From: Kitagawia praeruptora
Taxonomy: Eukaryota; Streptophyta; Magnoliopsida; Apiales; Apiaceae
NCBI GenBank assembly: GCA_037693485.1
Contig: CM075348.1
Location: forward strand, 29,196,501-29,260,500
Length of the DNA: 64,000 bases
Direction of reading: 5' to 3'
Positions 45,353 to 55,316 of the stretch are shown piece by piece; the first letter of the stretch is position 1; every line of letters starts with the position of its first letter. The notes below the pieces were generated by a model. That model was given only the letters and a program-made list of their open reading frames with translations, had not been told where the DNA came from and made no database searches. Made by a program: the position numbers and the translations under genes.

Positions 45353-47194
45353 ATGTCAGAAGATTCTGGATCGGTTCGAACGCCGAGTGGCGAGGGCGGT
45401 AGGCGTGATGCCAATCCTGATGGTGAAGTGACTGCTAGAGATATCCTCAACCATCTTCAAGCTATGGATGGTAGGATTGACCAGTTGGAAAAGAAATCAT
45501 CGCGAAATAAAAAAGGACAAAGAAAGAATAAGTCCTCGGAAAGGCATACTAGGCGTCGAGAAGTAACACCAATAAACCTAGATTTTGGAAATGTAGAAGA
45601 GCCTGAAAAGGAGGCTCGAAAAAATAATTTTTCTGATGTTGAAACAGACCAGGAGAATGTGGATTGGAAAGATGGTCCTGTGGATTCTCCAACTAGGAGC
45701 GTGAGCGTATTCAACCGAGTAGGGAAGAAGCTCAATAACAAGGACTTATGGCATGTGTTGGATGAAACTAAGGAAAAGGTGATTGGAAATGATAACCTTG
45801 ACAAATCTCAGTCGAAGGGTTCTAAGAGCTATAGGAAGGAAAAGTCTCAAGGAGAGGAACGGACTTATGACAGGAGGTTCAAGTCTATGAAGCTCCAATC
45901 AGCAGTCAGGAATGATGACAGCTCCAGCTCCCAAGACAGTTCAGCTCATAAGCAGGGTGGAGATTCGAATGAAGAAACAGATGAGAGTGATGGTTACCTT
46001 TCTGATGGAGAGAACACAAACTATAAGGTGGCTAACTTGAGGAAAGCTCTAGAGAAGATTAAAGCTGAGAAGAGGTCAACATCAGGTCTAGATGTAGCTT
46101 CGCCTTTCACAAAGAAGGTGTGGGATTCACCCCTTCCACCCAGGTACAGAGGAGTGGGGGACTTGAAGTTTGATGGTACCACGGATCCAGTAGAATACCT
46201 CAGTCGTTTTAGTATTGAGATGGAGGTTTATCATGTCAGGGATCGTACAAAGTGCTGGCTGTTAGCAGCTACCCTGAGGGATAATGCTCATTAGTGGTTC
46301 AAGAGGTTGCCATCTTATTCTATTCGTTCCTGGAGGCAAATGAGTGAGCTTTTTGTGACTCAGTTTCGAGCTACGGTCGCATTTGCACCTCCTGCCAACA
46401 CTTTGGCGAATATTAAACAAGGGGAGAAGGAAACTTTGGGAGAGTATTTTAAACGTTTCAATGCGGAGGTGCCAAAAGTGAGGAAGGCTACAGATGAAAG
46501 GTATAAAAATTTCTTAATAGCTGGGATATGGCCTGGAAGTGATTTTTGGAAGGAACTTCAGAAGGAGGAACCTGTCACGCTAGCCGATTTTTATGCGCGA
46601 GCTGAAGCTCATAAGGTTGTTGAAGAGTCTATGGCCAAATTAAGGAAGGATAACAACTCAGCTGGTTGGAGTAGAAGAAAAAGAAGCAGGTCTTATAGTC
46701 CCAGGAGAAGGAATGTGGACAGGCGTGCTTCTTACAATAGAGCTTCAGCTTCCACCAAAAGGGAAGCTGGTCGAAAGGAAAGGACATCACCTTTAACTGT
46801 GAATGCAACTGGTTCAAGGAGGTCTATGGAATATAAGCCCCCACCTTTGAAGAACTACAATAAATATTCAGAGTATACCCCGTTAGCAGCACCTCTTGAG
46901 CATGTGTTTGAGGTTGGGGACAAAGCTGGAATGTTCAGGAAGCCGACTCGTATCGGTCCCCCTCGAAGGAGGGATCTAGGGAAATATTGTGCATTTCATG
47001 ATGCAAATGGGCACGAGACAGCTGACTGTCGTCACTTGAAAGATCATGTTGAGGATTTAATCAGGAAGGGATACCTCACGGAGTTTGTGGCTCAAAAGGC
47101 GAAAAAATATAAAGATGAGAAAGAAAGGAAGGAGGCAGAAAAAACAGTACCTGATCGTACAGCAAGGGCGAATAGCATTTGCACAATAATATGA
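45353..47194 (+). pseudogene. Gypsy gag (one internal stop and a terminal TGA)
   Basis: One frame from the ATG at 45353 is broken by TAG at 46292-46294. The N-terminal third is charged (Lys/Glu/Ser-rich). After SPLPPRYRGVGDLKFDGTTD come the gag core blocks VEYLSRFSIEMEVY, WLLAATLRDNAH, and after the stop WFKRLPSYSIRSWRQMSELF and LANIKQGEKETLGEYFKRFN. The zinc-knuckle-like YCAFHDANGHETADCRHLKD lies near 46984-47043. It ends TGA at 47192-47194, in frame with protease beyond, so gag and protease were once one frame. Confidence 0.85.
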
Positions 47195-48456
47195 GGTCCA
47201 TACATTGGAGGCACAAGTAGGAACTCTATGAAAAAATTTTCTCGGGAGGCTAGAGGAGCTCCCCCTACTAATGTCTTTCATCTGGCTGAAAGGCCCCCAA
47301 AGCTGTTCAAGGGGGAAACTGCAAACATCACTTTTACTGAGGAGGATCATAAACATGTACATCACCCACATAATGATGCTCTGGTGGTCATGTTCTCCAT
47401 TGGGGGGATGAATGTACATCGGATCTTAGTGGATAATGGAAGCTCATGCAATATAATAGCTTATGACACCTATCAGAAAATGGGACTCCTGGATAAGGAG
47501 ATGTTCCCCTCTTACAACAATTTATATGGATTTACTGGAGGTCCAGTTCAGATTGTGGGACTAGTGAAGCTCCCAATCAGGATGGGGAGTGAACCTTATG
47601 TGGCAACTCAGGTTGCAGAGTTTATGGTTGTGAATGAAGACATATCTTATAATGCTATCATGGGTAGGCCTTTCTTGAAGGAGATGCGTGTGGTGACTTC
47701 TATCTACCATCTCTCAATGAAATTTCCAACTCCTAATGGGATTGGGTGTATACGAGGATGTCAGTCAGATTCACGGGAATGCTATGGTAAGGCCTTACGT
47801 ACCGCTGAGCAAGCCTAGAAGCATTTGCTACAGGTAGATGGAGGAACAACTGACAACTGCTATCGTTACCTCGGACCCTCAAATACTTCGACTGGAGAGT
47901 CTTCCCAACAGAAAGGAGGGGTGTTTGAGAAAGAATCATGCAATGCAATTATGATTGTGCAACATCCAGATGAAAACCCTTACGTGGATGTAGCTTCATT
48001 TTTGGGGTAGGTACTGGAAGGGAGGTGCTCATGCTGGAGGCACCTCAATTGAAAAATGAAAATGGTCATGATGATTTTGTTGAAGGCATCGTGGAAGAAG
48101 TCAATGACAGTGACTTTGAAGATGTGGAAATTTTAGAGCAGTCGCAGGCAGAGGTACCTGAATCTGCCCAGGTGGAGAAAAAAGAGAACCTAGTGGAAAT
48201 TGATTTGGATCCCAGGATGCCCGAATCCAAAGAAAAAGCTGGTGCTGCAGGAGACACTGTATCTCTTATGGTGGATACCATTGATTCTGGCAAAGAGCTA
48301 AAAGTCGGAAAACAGCTGGAGCCGAACATGCAGGAAGCTCTGATGGATTTTCTTAGAAAAAATGTGGATGTATTTGCTTGGAATCATTCAGACATGATCG
48401 GAATAGACCCAAAGGTAATGTGTCACCGCCTTAATATTGATCCAGAGGTGAAAATG
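47195..48456 (+). pseudogene. Gypsy protease and linker to reverse transcriptase
   Basis: In the gag frame, TEEDHKHVHHPHNDALVVMF and the aspartic protease motif RILVDNGSSCNIIAYDTYQK lie near 47330-47480. YNAIMGRPFLKEMRVVTSIYHLSMKF follows. Stops occur at 47816-47818 and 48008-48010, and coding then shifts frame to 48025 onward (VDVFAWNHSDMIGIDPKVMC, RLNIDPEVK). It is cut at 48457 by the minus-strand Copia. Asn replaces Thr or Ser in the usual D(T/S)G triplet (DNG), a form also seen in other plant gypsy proteases. Confidence 0.85.
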
Positions 48457-48938
48457 TGTTGCCCAGTAATTAACAATTGTAGAAGGGGGGTTGAATACAA
48501 TTGTATAAGATTTTCGACTTAAACAGGAATAACACAAGTACAAATTAATAACAGCTTTATTAATTCTCTCTTAAGAAATTCTTATGTTCTTAAGAGCTGC
48601 TAGGTTACAAGATAACTCGTGTATGCGATTACAAACATGTAAAACCTAAACTGTGTTTATATAGCATACACAGCTACACTATCAATTACAAGATATTCTA
48701 AATCAATTACATATTACTCTGAATGCATATCTTGTATGATAGCTGCCTTCCTATAAATTAGGAACCGACATATCAATCTTCCTTGATCTCTGGTTTGACG
48801 AGAATCTTCACGTAATCCTGACCAGCTTCTAATACTGACAATACCTTCATACTGACATCGTATTACTGATGATGTCAGCATCAGTATCTCGATCAGTAAC
48901 AACTCAGATCCTGATATCACTTGAATCAATATCTAACA
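48457..48938 (-). repeat. 3' LTR of the minus-strand Copia
   Basis: On the + strand it runs TGTTGCCCAGTAATT to ATATCTAACA. It contains a minus-strand TATA region, TATATAAACAC, at about 48663-48653. It carries an extra 22 bases (CAGCATCAGTATCTCGATCA region) compared with the other LTR. Confidence 0.93.
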
Positions 48939-49015
48939 ATCTCCCCCAATTTGTACTTAATGAAATAAAGCACAAATTATTTGATTCAAAGATGTCAAAA
49001 ACTCAAAACAAAAAT
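48939..49015 (-). other. Polypurine tract of the minus-strand Copia
   Basis: On the minus strand AAATTGGGGGAGAT directly precedes the 3' LTR start TGTTAGATATTG. This is the plus-strand DNA primer site. The extra ORF ends about 60-75 bases before it. Confidence 0.85.
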
Positions 49016-52000
49016 CTATGAGCTATTTTCAGGTTCAGTCTCAGAAATCCTTACAAAGAAATTACTTATCTGCAAGAAACTTGATAATAATTCCTCTTCC
49101 TTCTCTGCTAGAATCTGAATCAGTCTTTTCTTCAGACTTCTGAGTTCTTCATTATTCTTGTCAATCTGATAAATACTAGCCCTGAGATTTTGAATTGAGC
49201 TCCTTGGTAAATTCAACTCTCCCAACAGTAAATATGCAAGATCTCTTCCACCAGGATTCAAAGATAACTATTCTTGCCTCAGAATTACTTCTTTAACAGC
49301 TGAACCCTTTTGCATTTCTACTTCTTGTCCTTCTATGTTCAAATACATGGGAGTATAATTACCATCATATCTTGATCCTCCGTCCACATATCTGGATTTT
49401 ATTTTCATGAAAATCATAGTACACCAGTTTCTGTAAACACTAGCTTCTCTATCAGGAATGCTTCTATTTTCAAGCAAATAGAGAACATATTTCAGTTCTT
49501 TTGTTGACTTGCACAATACATCATGAATGCTTAGCCTCTTGACACTTTTGTCTTTCATGAAGTACAACAACTTTTCCATCATTTTACCATTCATCTTGCA
49601 TGCAACAATTGCAACTGATTCAAGTTCCCAAAGATCATCAACAGTTAATTCTTCACCTAATCTTCTGGTAAGAAAATGTTGATCTGCTTGAAATACAGGT
49701 ATGAATTTTGCATCCCTAGAACCAAATCCTCCTCTATTGTAAGGTTCCAGTCCCTTCAAATCTGAACTCATCTTAATCCACATTGGTGAACCTTTATCAA
49801 ATTCAGAAGATTTTGCTTTCTGAAGTCCAGGAATTATTGGAGGTTCTGAAATTACTCTTCCAGACTTAAAAACAACTGGTCCAGTATACTTCAGTTTATC
49901 AACTTCAACCCACTTTTTCCTTCTCTTCTTTGTTTGTGGATCACTAGGTTCTTCTTCTTCTTCTTCTTTCACTTGTTTAGATTTATCAATAAATAAATCC
50001 TTTTCAGAATTAATCAGCCTTCTGAAATATTCATTGTTGGCTCTTTCAACAATATCATTTGCACTGCTTCTGACTTCTCTAGATCTTCTAACATTACCAG
50101 TATCCAAGTCAACAGTCTCCTTCTTTGCTTTTTCAACTTTCTTTTTCTTTCTCTCTAAAGGAGTTTCTTCTTCTTCTGTACCAGGCTCATCAAATACATT
50201 TGATGATGGAAAATATTCAAGAGATAAAGGAGTTTTCTTCTTTAACTCTTCAGTAACCTCCTCTATTCTGATTCCACTAGACCTTGTCTGTCTTGTACTT
50301 ACTTGAACAGGTTTCCTTCCTCTGCCTCTATTTCTTCCTCCTCTGCCTCTTCCTCTTCTTGCAATAGGAGCTTCCTTCTGTCTTGCAATCTCCTCAAAAA
50401 TCCTGTTTTGTTCATTTACAATTTCATCAGTAGTCATATCAGGATTTTCTTCAGAAGTTAATTCAAGTGCCTTCTTAGCATGATACTGATGAAACTTATC
50501 ACTGTTTCGATAAACAAGTTCACTTCTACCTGATTCAGTGATAATTTCTTCAAAGAGATGAGGAGCATCTTGTACATCAGTAATCAACATATCTTCATCA
50601 CCTTCAAGAATTGTAGAAAGAGTTTGCCTTCTTTTTCCAGATTCAGAAACATAAGTTGACTGATTAGTTTGAGTCTGAGTTGAACTCATCCCCTTTACTA
50701 AACCAGCATCAGAGGTTCCTTTTCCTTTCCCATGTTGTTGTTGAGTACTAGTACCACCATCATTTCCAGAAGTATCATCCTTACCCTTTCTCACAACTGG
50801 ATCAGGTTTACATTTTGTTTTGACTACCTTCTCCCCCCTTTTGACATCTGCATCTTCTTCAATAAAGAAAGATTAAATAAGCTTGAGTGTCTCATCAATA
50901 GTGTCAACTTTCGATTCCAAGACATCCATCCTTGACTCCATCTTCTTTTCAAGTGCCTTAACATCATCAGCAAGAAGACGAGCTTGAGAAGCAGTAGCAG
51001 ATATAGAAACAGTTGTATGAATATCCGCTTGAACTTTAGCATTATTATCCTTCATAGAATCAATCTCACTCTGCAATCCCTTTTTTAGAAGAGCATTAGT
51101 CTTGATAAGTGCCTTAAGCTCAGGAGTAGACATCCTCGTGGCAATGTGACTAGAATGAAAAAGAGCATTATGAAAATTCATCTTAGCATCTGGCTGATTC
51201 CATTCAGTATCCCATTCATATCCCCTTGCAGCTTGAGTATCAGCAGTAAGTGTAGAACTGTACTCCCCTCTGAACTCTTCTTGAGTAACAGACTGCATGT
51301 ATCTACTCGAAGATCCATAAGCAGATGCTAGACTTGCTTTTATGGCTGCTTGCATTTGAATTGCCTCAGGATCATCATCAGCATGATCATCATCATCTGA
51401 GTTATCATCAGACTCAGGAAGTTTATTATCCACATTATCTTCAGGATTCATAACTCCTTTCAATCTCAAATCAACAGAAGTTGGATCTGTTGGTTCCTGA
51501 AGACCTGTAGTGGGAATAGAAATATTTCCTAAATCTCTCTTTTCTTTTAAAGTGATCTCATCACTTCTCACAACATGACCTAAGTTACTTTCAAGAGTAA
51601 CGACTACCTCTCCAGAAGTTTTTAACTTCTCACTCTGTTCTACCTCACCTTTTGCCAGTTCAGGAGACTGCCTCTCTTCACTCTTCTTTTTCTCTAATTG
51701 TTTACTCTCAGTCTCACTAGAAAGGTTCTGGCTCAACAAATTCAAAGAAATAAGAGGTGGCTGAGAAGAGTGGTCTGAAGTCATACAGATAGAGGTATCC
51801 CTTGTATCAGGTCTATCTGTAATCATACTTTCAGTATTAAAAGAAGTAGAGATAGAAGTGTTACCTGAGGAAGTGATTAAAGATTCCATTGGCCTTGCAG
51901 AAAGTGGCTCGATAAGCAATGGAATATTTGGATCAGTAGTACTTGCATCAGGATTGACAACTACAACTAAAGCATGACTTGCATCAGTATTTTGTACTGA

Positions 52001-54103
52001 TGGTTCTTGTGTAGTCTGAGGTTGTGAAGCTTCTTCAACACTTTGAGTCAAAGGTTCTTGTGTGCTTCCCTCATATGCAGTGTCCTTCAGTATATCATCA
52101 CATTCAGCAATATGTTTGGCATGAACAGCTTTATCTGCTAGACTTTGCACCAAGTCAAATTCGATTTCTGAGGCCCCTTGAGCAGTGTCAGGAAACTCCT
52201 TTGCTAATGTGATCTTGCCTGCATCTTCACTTTGAGAAGATGGTTCTTGTGGGGAAGGAATATTCTTGTCTTCACTTTCCCTTTGAGAAAGTGGTTCTTG
52301 TGGGACTATTCCTTCAGCAATGTTTGCATCCATACTTTGAATGGATGGTTCTTGTGTGACTAGATCTGCAGTAGCTGCTGAACTACTTTGAAGTTCATGT
52401 TCTTGTGGGCTTGATCCTTTCAGAGGTGATAATGTCCTCTGTTTCTTTTGTCGTTCAAAAACTTTTGTTGTAGTTTGTTGTTGCTTATAAAGAGGTGGTG
52501 GCTTTTGTCCAAGTTTGATAGCAATGCCAACAACCTTGTCCAGTGACATATCAAATGTCCTCTTCTGTGATGATGTAGAGACTGGAGAATCAGAGATTTC
52601 AACAGTCTTCACAGGCGAAGTATCAGGAGTAGAGACAGTAAGATCAATAGTTGAGTCAGGAACTGATGATACAACCGGATTCTGATTGTCTTCTATATCA
52701 TCCTCAATATTTTGTCTCTCCAGAGGAATGAAATATTGACTCTTCTTTAGTAACCTCCTTCTTTTCTTTGGCTTTTCAGAAATGGCTAGTTCTTTAGGAG
52801 TCACAGCAATAACTTCCTTTTTCTTCAAAGAAACTGATAAAGGCCATTTGTCATCATCAGAATCATAATCTGACTCAGAATCAATTTTCTGACTGAATTT
52901 CCTCTTTTCTCCTGTTTCCTTATACACCCCTATGTCAATCAAAGATTGATCAATCTCAAGTACAGATTTCTCCTTAACCAGGACCCCTTGTGCACCCCCT
53001 TGTGACTTCTTTTGAGAGTGGGTTGAAGTGGAGAAATTCTTTGACCCTGATTGTATTCCAGACACATCAGATCTAGCTAATTTCTTTGATTTTACAACTG
53101 ATGCCTTTTGTGAGACACCAGAGGTGGATGACTGTTTGGTAGTGTGTTTGGGTTTTGTGCTTTGGTTAGAAACAAGATGTGTAGTGTCATGTCTCATAGC
53201 ACTAGAAATAGGTCCAAGACCATCAGTAATAGATCCATAATAAGTAGACATTCTCTTTGTCAAAAGAAGCCTGACCTTATCAGGAATAATAGGATTGCCT
53301 TCCAAATTATTCACCTTATCAGATTTCTCCAAGGATTTGATATTGTTTTCAGAAATCTTAAAGATACACAATTGATCATCATTTTCAAATTCAACATTGG
53401 GACATAAATATGAAAATATCAATTGAAAGAATCTAGTAAAACAAACATATCCACACTTATCTGTTTTTCTAGCATGAAAGGCTTTCAAAAGAAACAATCC
53501 ATAATCAAAAGGAGTTTCATGGATTAGAGAGTACCCAATTTGAACTGAAGCCGAAGGCAATGCATCAAAGTTAGAGACTTTATTCAGAAAACATCGACTG
53601 ATAGTATCAAAGAAGAAATTCCATTCCTTCTTAAGTTTTGTTCTGTATAAATCCCCAAACTTCATTGGTTGTCCTTTAATTCCAAGACTCTTTGCAAAAT
53701 CAAGAAGTGTAGCATCAGAAACACTTTCTGGTGATTTGCCATTGAGAGATGGTAGATGAAGAGCCTTCTCTATCACCTCTGGAGTCACTCTATAAGTAGC
53801 ACCATTATACTCAAAGGACATGTACAGATTCTTTGTTGTCATTTCTTCACTAAAAACTACTGTTGACCATACCTGCATAACACTTTTGAAAGAAACTTTG
53901 GAAGGTTGTGTTAATGCATAGTTAATCGGACTTGAGGCTAAGAAATCTTGAATGATATGAAAATCATTCGATAAATCCTGATGATCAAGAACAATAACGA
54001 AATTGTTAGGTGCAAAAGTAACACCATTGATGACAACTTTACTGTTTGCAAACAATTGATTTTCCATTTTGGTTGAACAGAGAGATTTTGTATTCTCGAA
54101 CAA
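49016..54103 (-). pseudogene. Very long extra sense ORF of the Copia element (two in-frame stops), unknown function
   Basis: One frame, 54103 to 49016, about 1,696 codons, is broken only by TAA at 50875-50873 and TAG at 49270-49268. It follows pol in the same direction, where SIRE-type Copia elements have an env-like ORF. Segments: a globular N-terminus, residues about 1-300 (KVVINGVTFAPNNFVIVLDH, FKSVMQVWSTVVFSEEM, YRVTPEVIEKALHLPSLNG); a Ser/Thr/Lys/Glu-rich disordered middle; repeats of (T/P)QEP(S/L)(S/I/T)Q(S/N), residues about 555-710; an acidic run then IQMQAAIKASLASA near residue 915, which resembles a ubiquitin-interacting motif; a coiled coil (VKALEKKMESRMDVLESKVD) just before the first stop. 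After the stop comes a basic RGRGRGGRNRGRGRKP block and a charged region, then after the second stop a leucine-rich helix (LRSLKKRLIQILAEKEEELL). No signal peptide or transmembrane helix is visible, so an envelope role is not supported. Function unknown. Confidence 0.7.
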
Positions 54104-54489
54104 TTAGGGTTTATGTTTGCACAAGGTGAGAGACGATTTAATACTGATACTTTGAGAATAAAAGAATCAATTTAGAAAACTAAATTGATTTTGGATAAAT
54201 CTAATGATTTCTCAAGGACAGGTGTCAGTAATCAACTCGTTCACATATAAGTAATGGAGTAAATTACGTGTAAGAGTGGTGATAACTGCACGCGACACGA
54301 TTTTCAAATTGTAAGTATATACGCACAAGAGTGTTACACACGCGCCCGCAGTTTTCGAGAAATAAGATTGTGATTTTAAAAATAAAACAAGGTAATTTGT
54401 TTTAATTTAAAGAAATTAAAACACCACAATCTAAAAATACCTGATACCAACACAAGAATGTGAATCGGTTCATATTCTTGTTCCACTCC

Positions 54490-54587
54490 TTTCTCTATAT
54501 AACGCCTAGAGACTCGTCCACTACCTTCTTAACCCTTCTTCTTACCTGAAAACTAAAACTCTTCTCACAAATATCTTTGTAAAAGAG
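54490..54587 (+). promoter_or_regulatory. TATA box and leader for the antisense ORF inside the Copia
   Basis: TATATAA at 54496-54502 lies on the strand opposite the Copia genes, 86 bases before an ATG at 54588. It is followed by a CT-rich stretch (CTTCTTAACCCTTCTTCTTACC) like a plant leader. Transcription is not shown by sequence alone. Confidence 0.45.
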
Positions 54588-54845
54588 ATGTCGAGTCTTA
54601 CCATCAAAGAAAAGAATCTCCATCTCGTAGAGAAAAAAGATATTTTCAGTTACACTCGTGAAGAGTTTGATGTTTTCAACTGGGAGAGACAACTTGAGAC
54701 TCTTTGGTTGCAGATGGATGCTGGTCTCGAAGAAATCGAGAGAGAAAGACCTGCAAAGGTGATTGACATCGATGCTGTCCTCCAAACAACATTAGCATGG
54801 CTTTCATCTAAGACATCCTCATCCAAATCCATCAACCATTGTTAA
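54588..54845 (+). CDS. Short antisense ORF of unknown function within the Copia element
   Basis: An 85-codon ORF runs on the strand opposite gag-pol. It has a TATA box at a good distance and a downstream AATGAA-type AT-rich stretch (about 55027). The product is acidic and helical (REEFDVFNWERQLETLWLQM, AGLEEIERERPAKV) with no signal peptide or membrane segment. It is divergent from the very long ORF at 54103-49016, with about 485 bp between the start codons. I do not recognise the protein. Short length means chance is possible, but the promoter-like context and clean start favour a real gene. Confidence 0.4.
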   Translation: MSSLTIKEKNLHLVEKKDIFSYTREEFDVFNWERQLETLWLQMDAGLEEIERERPAKVIDIDAVLQTTLAWLSSKTSSSKSINHC

Positions 54846-55316
54846 TGAATATGTCAGCAAAAATAACCTTATCCCTATCAACCTCCACCCAAACAAAGTG
54901 GCAAAGATGGGATCTGGGATGACTGCTAACAATGGAGTGGTTTGGACTTCCTTTTCCTGTTGAATAGATTAGTAGATAGAGAACAAAAAGATGTAATCTA
55001 TGAATGTACTCTCTTTCTTATTGTCAATGAAATTTTTTGTTTCTCTAATCTTATTCATTGTTTTCTGCATTGAACTTGTTCTTCAAATAATTAAATCAAA
55101 AAAATAAACATGAAAACTAATTAAAGTAATCACCTTATTAACAAGTTCAAAAGTCACAAGTATATCAGGAAAATAGAACAAAAAACAGAATACATTACTG
55201 ATAAGTGAAACGTCGCATCAGTATTCAATGTTTGACTGATGTCAGGATTGACTTTTCATCAGTATTCGAAATTCATCAGGATTCGATGAGCATCAGTATT
55301 TGATCTTTCTCTGTTC
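54846..55316. repeat. Spacer between pol and the extra ORFs, with CATCAGTATT repeats
   Basis: No coding on the pol strand. 55205-55305 contains four to five copies of a (G)CATCAG(T/G)ATT(C/T)(G/A)AT motif. The remainder is AT-rich. Confidence 0.55.

Noticed and set aside
50034..53407. Plus-strand ORFs opposite the giant Copia ORF
   Set aside because: Shadows of the minus-strand low-complexity coding sequence; no promoter context like that at 54496.
49016..54103. Calling the giant ORF a retroviral-type envelope gene
   Set aside because: Position fits SIRE env-like ORFs, but I see no signal peptide, transmembrane anchor or cleavage-site features.
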